A DNA stretch of 64,000 nt, taken from assembly GCA_025062095.1 (NCBI GenBank), contig JANXAZ010000001.1:41112-105111 (forward strand). The letters run 5' to 3'. Made by a program: the position numbers and the translations under genes. Of this stretch, positions 58,839-64,000 are shown one piece after another (within the stretch, counting starts at the first letter, position 1; every line of letters begins with the position of its first letter). This stretch comes from Geminicoccaceae bacterium. Its GTDB lineage: Bacteria; Pseudomonadota; Alphaproteobacteria; Geminicoccales; Geminicoccaceae. The notes beneath the pieces are model-generated. The model was given only the letters and a program-made list of their open reading frames with translations, made no database searches and was not told where the DNA came from.

Positions 58839-59977
58839 TGCGCGGTCGGCTCGACCCCGTGGCCCCGACGGTGGCAGAGAAGCTCGCTCTTTTGCACTGG
58901 CCGTTCGTGGCGCTCGTCGTGCTCCTGGGTCTCGTGGGCTACGCGCTTCTCTACTCCGCGGCCGGGGGCTCGCACGCTCCTTGGGCTTTCCGCCACGGCA
59001 TCCGCTTCGCGCTCATGTTCGTTTTGATGATCGCGATCGCGCTCGTCGATCTGCGCCGTATTTTCAAGATCGCCTATCCCGCCTATTTCATCGTTCTTTT
59101 TCTGTTGGTCGTGGTCGAGATCTTCGGCGAGATCAACAAGGGGGCGCAGCGCTGGATCGATCTCGGCTTCGTCCAGCTGCAGCCTTCCGAGCTCATGAAA
59201 CTCGCGCTCGTGCTCGCGCTCGCGCGCTACTTCCACGCCGCCTATCTCGACGACGTGCGCCGACCTCTGTTCTTGTTGCCGCCGGTGGCGATGATCCTCG
59301 TCCCGGTCGCGCTCGTCTTGAAGCAACCCGATCTCGGCACGGCGGTGATGATCGCGGTGCTGGGGGCGACGATGCTCTTCCTCGGCGGGGCGGCGCTGTG
59401 GAAGTTCGCGCTCGCCGGGGCGCTCGGGGCCGCCGCCCTGCCGATCCTCTGGTCGCAGCTGCACGATTATCAGCGCCAACGCGTGCTCACCTTCCTCGAC
59501 CCCGAACGCGACCCCTTGGGCTCGGGCTATCACATCATCCAATCGAAGATCGCGATCGGCGCCGGCGGGCTGTGGGGGCGGGGCTATCTGCGCGGCACCC
59601 AGGCCCAGCTCTCCTTCTTGCCGGAGAAGCAGACGGATTTCGCCTTCACCATGCTGGCCGAAGAGACGGGCTTTCTGGGGGCGGTGGCGGTGCTCGCGCT
59701 CGTGGCGGCGATCCTGACCGTCGGCTGCGCGATCGCTCTGCGCGCGGAGAGCCATTTCGCGCGCCTCCTCGCCGCCGGGGTCACCGTCAACTTCGCGCTC
59801 TACGCCCTCGTCAACGTCGCCATGGTGACCGGTCTCATCCCGGTCGTGGGCGTTCCCTTGCCCCTCGTCTCCTACGGGGGGACGGCGATGCTCACGGTGA
59901 TGCTCGGCTTCGGGCTGCTCTTGAACGCCCAGGTCAACCGCGACACCGCGATCCCGCGCTTCCCGGCCGAGCTCTAA
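58838..59977 (+). CDS. rodA: peptidoglycan glycosyltransferase RodA
   Basis: A 379-residue SEDS-family polymerase with about ten helices. It polymerises glycan strands with PBP2. SEDS signatures: NKGAQRWIDLGFVQLQPSEL, KQPDLGTAVMI, LSFLPEKQTDFAFTMLAEE and VVGVPLPLVSYGGTAM. The start overlaps the mrdA stop by one base. The 3' end overlaps the convergent larB gene by four bases. Confidence 0.97.
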   Translation: MRGRLDPVAPTVAEKLALLHWPFVALVVLLGLVGYALLYSAAGGSHAPWAFRHGIRFALMFVLMIAIALVDLRRIFKIAYPAYFIVLFLLVVVEIFGEINKGAQRWIDLGFVQLQPSELMKLALVLALARYFHAAYLDDVRRPLFLLPPVAMILVPVALVLKQPDLGTAVMIAVLGATMLFLGGAALWKFALAGALGAAALPILWSQLHDYQRQRVLTFLDPERDPLGSGYHIIQSKIAIGAGGLWGRGYLRGTQAQLSFLPEKQTDFAFTMLAEETGFLGAVAVLALVAAILTVGCAIALRAESHFARLLAAGVTVNFALYALVNVAMVTGLIPVVGVPLPLVSYGGTAMLTVMLGFGLLLNAQVNRDTAIPRFPAEL

Positions 59978-60630
59978 CGCCCGCGCGCGAGGGCGCGCAG
60001 CGCCACGCAGGCGGCACCGAAGCCGTTGTCGATGTTGACCACCGCCACCCCGGGCGCGCAGCTCGAAAGAGCGCTCGCCAAGGCCGCCCGGCCGCCCTCG
60101 GCCACGCCGTAGCCGTGGGAGACGGGCACGGCCACGACGAGCCCGGGCACGAGCCCGCCGAGCACGCTGAACAGCGCTCCTTCCATGCCGGCGCAGGCGA
60201 TCACCACCGGAAAGGCGGCGAGCCGCTCGCGCCGCTCGAGCAACCGCCACAGGCCGGCGACGCCGACGTCGTAGTGGCGTTCCGCCGCCTCGCCGTGGAA
60301 GGCGAGGGTGCGTACCGCTTCCTCGGCCACGCGCTGATCGCCGGTGCCGGCCGCCACCACCGCGACGCGCGCGGGCGCGGCCGGCGGGTCGGCGACGCCC
60401 AGAAAGGCGGTGCGGGAGATCGGATCGTAATCGAGGAGCCGACGCAACGCCTCGGGCAGGGCGGCGTGCAGCTCGGGCGGAAGGCGCGTGAGAAGGGCCC
60501 GCTCGCCCGTGGCGACGAGCCGTTCGAGGACGAGGACGAGCTGCTCGGGCGTCTTGCTCGCGCACAGGATCGCCTCCGGCAGGCCGATGCGCCGCGCCCG
60601 CTCGGCGTCGTGGACGAAGAGCGCGCTCAC
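59974..60630 (-). CDS. larB: LarB, nickel-pincer cofactor biosynthesis (pyridinium carboxylase)
   Basis: A 218-residue protein with an AIR-carboxylase-like (PurE-like) fold. LarB carboxylates and hydrolyses nicotinic acid adenine dinucleotide to start the nickel-pincer nucleotide. Typical motifs are VAVVAAGTGDQRVAEEAVRT, CAGMEGALFSVLGGLVPGLV and PVSHGYGVAEGGRAALASAL. It starts at a GTG inside the larE stop (GTGA). It is the last gene of the larA-larC-larE-larB operon. Confidence 0.94.
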   Translation of the reverse strand: MSALFVHDAERARRIGLPEAILCASKTPEQLVLVLERLVATGERALLTRLPPELHAALPEALRRLLDYDPISRTAFLGVADPPAAPARVAVVAAGTGDQRVAEEAVRTLAFHGEAAERHYDVGVAGLWRLLERRERLAAFPVVIACAGMEGALFSVLGGLVPGLVVAVPVSHGYGVAEGGRAALASALSSCAPGVAVVNIDNGFGAACVALRALARGR

Positions 60631-61445
60631 GGGTCCGCCCGCACCACCGCCCCGCCGCGCCGGTAAGGACCGAGCCCGACGGGAAGCGCGAGCCCGGCAC
60701 GCGCGAGCTCCGCGCGCACCGCGCGCACGAGGTCCGCGCGCGCGGCCGCGGCGAGCGCCGCGAGACGCTCGGCGGGGAGCTCGATCTCGATCCGCCCGGC
60801 ACGGATGCGGCAGCGCTGGTCGCCGGGCCCGAAGCGGTCCTCGAGCAGCCGCTCGATGCGCGCGACGAGGGCGAGGCGTTCGGGGGTGACCGCGATCCCG
60901 GTCTCGAGCCGGCTCGCGAGGCAGGGCGAAGCCGGGAGCTCGGCCAGGTCCGCAAGCCCGAGGCGGCGGGCGAGATCGCGCACCGCCGCTTTGTCGAAGC
61001 CGGCTTCGAGATAAGGGTGCCGCACCCCCCATTCGCGCGCGGCGCGCAGGCCCGGACGGAAATCGCCGAGATCGTCGCGATTCGTGCCGGAGGCGATCGG
61101 CCCCTCCCAAATCCCACGGATCGCGGCGTAGAGGTTGCTCTTGCAGAAATAGCAGCGGTCGAGGGGGTTGGCGCGGTAGCGCGGATCGGCGAGCTCGCCC
61201 GCGTCGATCAGGCGCAAGGCGAAACCCTCGCTGCGCGCGAGCGCCCGCAGCCGTTCGGTCGCCGCCTCCGGTACCGCGGGCGAGACGGCGTGCACGAGGA
61301 GCGCCCGCGCGCCCAGGAGACGATGGGCGAAGACGCCGAGCGTGGTGCTGTCCACCCCGCCGCTCGTCGCCACCGCGAGACGCGGGAACTCCGAAAGCAC
61401 GTCCCGCAGCCGGGCGAGGCGCTCCGCTTCGAGACCGGCGCTCAC
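60627..61445 (-). CDS. larE: LarE, sulfur insertase for the nickel-pincer cofactor
   Basis: A 272-residue PP-loop ATP pyrophosphatase (VATSGGVDSTTLGVFAHRLL). It adenylates the pincer precursor and inserts sulfur. Three cysteines are seen: Cys98 and Cys101 in DRCYFCKSN and Cys175 in PASPCLASR. Single-Cys LarE enzymes sacrifice that residue; three-Cys types are known to hold a [4Fe-4S] cluster and act catalytically, so the latter is likely. It starts at GTG 61445 overlapping the larC stop, and its own stop overlaps larB. Confidence 0.94.
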   Translation of the reverse strand: MSAGLEAERLARLRDVLSEFPRLAVATSGGVDSTTLGVFAHRLLGARALLVHAVSPAVPEAATERLRALARSEGFALRLIDAGELADPRYRANPLDRCYFCKSNLYAAIRGIWEGPIASGTNRDDLGDFRPGLRAAREWGVRHPYLEAGFDKAAVRDLARRLGLADLAELPASPCLASRLETGIAVTPERLALVARIERLLEDRFGPGDQRCRIRAGRIEIELPAERLAALAAAARADLVRAVRAELARAGLALPVGLGPYRRGGAVVRADP

Positions 61446-62656
61446 GGTTCCTCCTCGCCCGTGCCGAGCGCGCGCGCCTCGGCCGCGCGGCGCAACCGCG
61501 CGCGCCCCGCGGCGTCCGCTCCGCTTTCGGCGAGATCCGAGAGCTCGGCCTTGGCGCTCATCGTACCGTCCGGCCGCCGTGCGCGCTTGACCCGTACCCG
61601 CCGGCCCGCCACCTCCACCGCGACCGTCTCCCGCGGGAGGACCCGCCGCTCGCCCAAAGCCACGCGCACCCCGAGCGTGGTCGTCTCGCGCAAGCAGGCC
61701 GCGACCACCGCCTCGACCGCTTCGACGGCGCACACCACCTGCACCGCGCTCGCGAGCCTTCCCTTCTTGCCCGCGACCGGCCATTGGCAGACGTCGCGGA
61801 CCCCGTCGTGGGCGCGCAGGCGCTCGAGGCCGCAGGCGAGGTCTTCCGCCGTCTGGTCGTCGACCTCGAAGCGCAACACGGCGAGCGGCTCGCTCGTGGT
61901 CGCGGTCGCCGCGGGCTCGGCGAACAGGCGCGCGCGCAACAGATTGGGTTTGCCCGCGAGCTCGCGGGCTCCGAGCCCGTGACCGGAGCCGGAAAGGCGC
62001 ATCGGGCGCGGCGGTGGAGCCGGCTTCGCGCCGAGCTCGGCCAGGATCGCGGCCCCGGTGGGGGTCACCCGCTCGCCCTCGATCCCGTCCTCGCAGAAGG
62101 CGAAGCCCTCGAGCAACCGCAGCGTCGCCGGGGCCGGCACCGGCAGCCAACCGTGCGCCGTCCGCACGAAGCCCGAGCCCGCGGGCAGCGGGCCCACCGA
62201 CCAGCCGGCGCGCGGGAGCGCCTCGATCAGCGTCGCGGCGGCGAGGACGTCGACGAAGGAATCCCAATCCGCGAGCTCGTGGAAGTGGACAGCGTCGAGG
62301 GACGTCCCGTGCACCGCCGCTTCGGCCTCCGCCAGTCTCCGATAGATCGCCGCCGCCCGGCGGCGGACGGCAGGATCGAGCGGTGCGGCTTCGAGCCGCG
62401 CGAGGACCGCGGAGAAGGAACCGGCGGGCGGGGCGGCCGCCTCTACCGCGACCGCGAAGCGCTGGCCGACGATGCCGCCGCGGCGATCCTCGAAGAAGCG
62501 CGCGCGCACGCCTTCGGGCAGGCCCGCGCGGGCGAGCGCGTCTTCGACCGAAGCGCGCAGCTCGGGCCGGGCGTGGCACAGAGCGGCCACGAACATGTCG
62601 CCCGCGATGCCGCCCACGGGATCGAGATGGACGTGGGCGACGGGCTCACTCGGCAC
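61442..62656 (-). CDS. larC: LarC, nickel insertion protein of the pincer cofactor
   Basis: A 404-residue CTP-dependent cyclometallase that puts nickel into the pincer nucleotide. Family features are HVHLDPVGGIAGDMFVAALC at the start, LDAVHFHELADWDSFVDVLA, and a C-terminal domain with LRFEVDDQTAEDLACGLERL. Several His-rich spots in the middle fit nickel handling. It is one uninterrupted frame, unlike Lactobacillus plantarum where larC is split by a frameshift. GTG start at 62656, 11 bases inside larA. Confidence 0.94.
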   Translation of the reverse strand: MPSEPVAHVHLDPVGGIAGDMFVAALCHARPELRASVEDALARAGLPEGVRARFFEDRRGGIVGQRFAVAVEAAAPPAGSFSAVLARLEAAPLDPAVRRRAAAIYRRLAEAEAAVHGTSLDAVHFHELADWDSFVDVLAAATLIEALPRAGWSVGPLPAGSGFVRTAHGWLPVPAPATLRLLEGFAFCEDGIEGERVTPTGAAILAELGAKPAPPPRPMRLSGSGHGLGARELAGKPNLLRARLFAEPAATATTSEPLAVLRFEVDDQTAEDLACGLERLRAHDGVRDVCQWPVAGKKGRLASAVQVVCAVEAVEAVVAACLRETTTLGVRVALGERRVLPRETVAVEVAGRRVRVKRARRPDGTMSAKAELSDLAESGADAAGRARLRRAAEARALGTGEEEP

Positions 62657-63938
62657 GGCACACCGGAACGACGTACGGCCCTTCGGGGATCAGAGCGATC
62701 GCGGGGTCGCCTTGCCGCTCGAGGCTCTCGGCGATCGCGGCGTCGAGATCCTCGACGATCTCGACGCCGGTGAGCCGGCGCTCCTCGGCCGAAAGGCCGG
62801 TGGTGAAGAGCCGCACGCGCGCCATGCGCATGGGCTCGAGCTGTTTTTGCGTCTGCCACTCGTCGATCTCGGCGCGCGGCTTGTTCGCGATGCTCGCCCA
62901 GAAGCCGTCGATCCCGAGCTCGACGAGCCGGCGCTGGGCTTGCGCGAAGTGTTTCGAACCCAGGCCTTCCGAACAGGCCGAGACGACCACGAGTTCGCCC
63001 CCCGGCTCCAAGATGCGCAAGGGCGCGACCATCCCCTTGACCGTCTGGTAATAGGTCTTGTCGAGGGGATGACCCGCGGCGGACGTGACGATGGTGCGGA
63101 ACCGGCGCGGCACCTCGACGATCGCGTAACGCTCGCAAAAGCGCACCGCCTCGAGGTGGCTCTGCACGATCTCGCCGAAATTGACGAAGGCCAGACGGCG
63201 ATGATCGTCGATCACCGTGTTGAGAGCGAGCGCACCACCCAACATCGCGACGATCGCGAGCTGTTCTTCGTGCAGAGGATTGCCCTCGAGGATGCAGTTG
63301 GCCGCGCGCGGATGGCTCATGAACGCAGCGTTGTGGAAGGTCGTGATCGTCTCGGCGTGGGCGATACCGGGAGCGATCACCTTCCGCCCGCCCGACCAGC
63401 CGGCCATGAAGTGCGGCTCGACGAGGCCCGTGGCGATCCGGACCTCGGCCTCGACGAAGCGGCGGTCGAGCCGGACCACCGTGCCTCGCGTCGGCGTGCG
63501 GCCGAGGGTGACGTGGTCCTCGTCGCGCGTGGCGACGTGGTTCTCGACCCGGACGTTGGCGAGCACCCAAGGATCGCCCACGACCTCGGCCAGCTCTTCG
63601 CCCTCGTTGGGGCGGTGCAGGCCGGTGGCGACGAGCACGGTGATGCCCTCGCGCGGGACGCCCGCGGCCGACAGCCGCTCGATCAACGGGCGCAGGAAGA
63701 GCCGGTTGGGGACCGGACGCGTGACGTCGCAGACGAGAATGCAGGCCGAGCGCTTGCCGCGGGCGAACTCCTCGAGCGGCGGGGCGTGCACCGGTCGCGC
63801 GAGCGCCGCTTCCACCGCCGCCCCCGGATCGGGCAGGACGGGCATCGGCCGCTTGCGGATCACCGTCGGCCGCGCCCCGGGCGGGAGACGGACCGCGATC
63901 GTCCCGCGCCCGAAGAGGAGCTCGATCGGCTCGCGCAT
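62646..63938 (-). CDS. larA: LarA-family nickel-pincer enzyme (lactate racemase homologue)
   Basis: A 430-residue enzyme of the LarA superfamily. Residues matching the lactate racemase active site are present: His108 (GLHRP), His176 (EPHFMAGW), cofactor lysine Lys186 (SGGRKVIAPG) and His202 (FHNAAF). Many LarA homologues racemise or epimerise other 2-hydroxyacids, so lactate is only one option. The ATG at 63938 has GGAGGGAGG upstream; a GTG at 63944 is an alternative. It heads the four-gene lar operon, whose promoter must lie in 63939-64000 or beyond. Confidence 0.92.
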   Translation of the reverse strand: MREPIELLFGRGTIAVRLPPGARPTVIRKRPMPVLPDPGAAVEAALARPVHAPPLEEFARGKRSACILVCDVTRPVPNRLFLRPLIERLSAAGVPREGITVLVATGLHRPNEGEELAEVVGDPWVLANVRVENHVATRDEDHVTLGRTPTRGTVVRLDRRFVEAEVRIATGLVEPHFMAGWSGGRKVIAPGIAHAETITTFHNAAFMSHPRAANCILEGNPLHEEQLAIVAMLGGALALNTVIDDHRRLAFVNFGEIVQSHLEAVRFCERYAIVEVPRRFRTIVTSAAGHPLDKTYYQTVKGMVAPLRILEPGGELVVVSACSEGLGSKHFAQAQRRLVELGIDGFWASIANKPRAEIDEWQTQKQLEPMRMARVRLFTTGLSAEERRLTGVEIVEDLDAAIAESLERQGDPAIALIPEGPYVVPVCRAE

Positions 63939-64000
63939 TCCCACCTCCCTCCGCGGGCCATCGTAGCGCGCGCCCGCGCCGCGACCAGCCCCGCCTCCGG

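Overview
The window is a very GC-rich chromosomal segment from an alphaproteobacterium, probably a Rhodospirillales-like methylotroph or alcohol oxidiser. The lineage call rests on a circularly permuted two-piece tmRNA beside an alpha-type sspB, the blocks carA-carB-greA-trxB-lysR and yqeY-dnaG-rpoD-tRNA-Ile(CAU), and the leuA / mreBCD-mrdA-rodA arrangement. Coding density is high. Many genes are joined by ATGA, GTGA or TGATG overlaps, and GTG starts are common.

Layout. 1-11.9 kb: two tandem EamA exporters, an RTX-tailed subtilisin/kexin-like protease, a SWIM-SNF2 helicase, a YnjB/YnjC importer pair with no ATPase gene, and an unassigned protein. 12.0-25.5 kb: a divergent locus for PQQ-dependent alcohol oxidation. 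Its minus arm is a NitT/TauT-like ABC importer, an ABC-2 exporter, a XoxF-type dehydrogenase and a XoxJ-cytochrome c fusion. Its plus arm is a cupredoxin-like protein, a PQQ-associated binding protein, a second PQQ dehydrogenase, a dihaem cytochrome c and a beta-propeller protein, with an ankyrin gene on the opposite strand. Both dehydrogenases carry the Asp-x-Asp signature of lanthanide-dependent enzymes. 25.6-32.8 kb: a structured RNA candidate, lysR, trxB, greA, carB and carA. 33.0-37.5 kb: yqeY, dnaG, rpoD and tRNA-Ile. 37.5-43.8 kb: an unassigned gene running antisense into the tRNA, a DUF4212/sodium-solute symporter pair, small membrane proteins, an OmpA-type lipoprotein and thyX. 43.9-52.5 kb: ssrA, sspB, fumC, a large AsmA-like protein, xerC and priA. 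52.5-60 kb: leuA with a possible leader-peptide control region, then mreBCD, mrdA and rodA. 60-64 kb: larA-larC-larE-larB, which makes and uses the nickel-pincer cofactor.

How the genes work together. The central locus looks like a periplasmic alcohol-oxidation module: XoxF passes electrons to the cytochrome domain of its fused partner, and the second dehydrogenase to the adjacent dihaem cytochrome. The two ABC systems are translationally coupled to each other just upstream of xoxF, so they are candidates for uptake or export linked to the enzyme (substrate, cofactor or metal). tmRNA and SspB form a ribosome-rescue and proteolysis unit. MreBCD, PBP2 and RodA form the elongasome. The Lar proteins make the nickel-pincer nucleotide and contain one candidate enzyme that uses it. 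No phage, insertion sequence or CRISPR array was seen.
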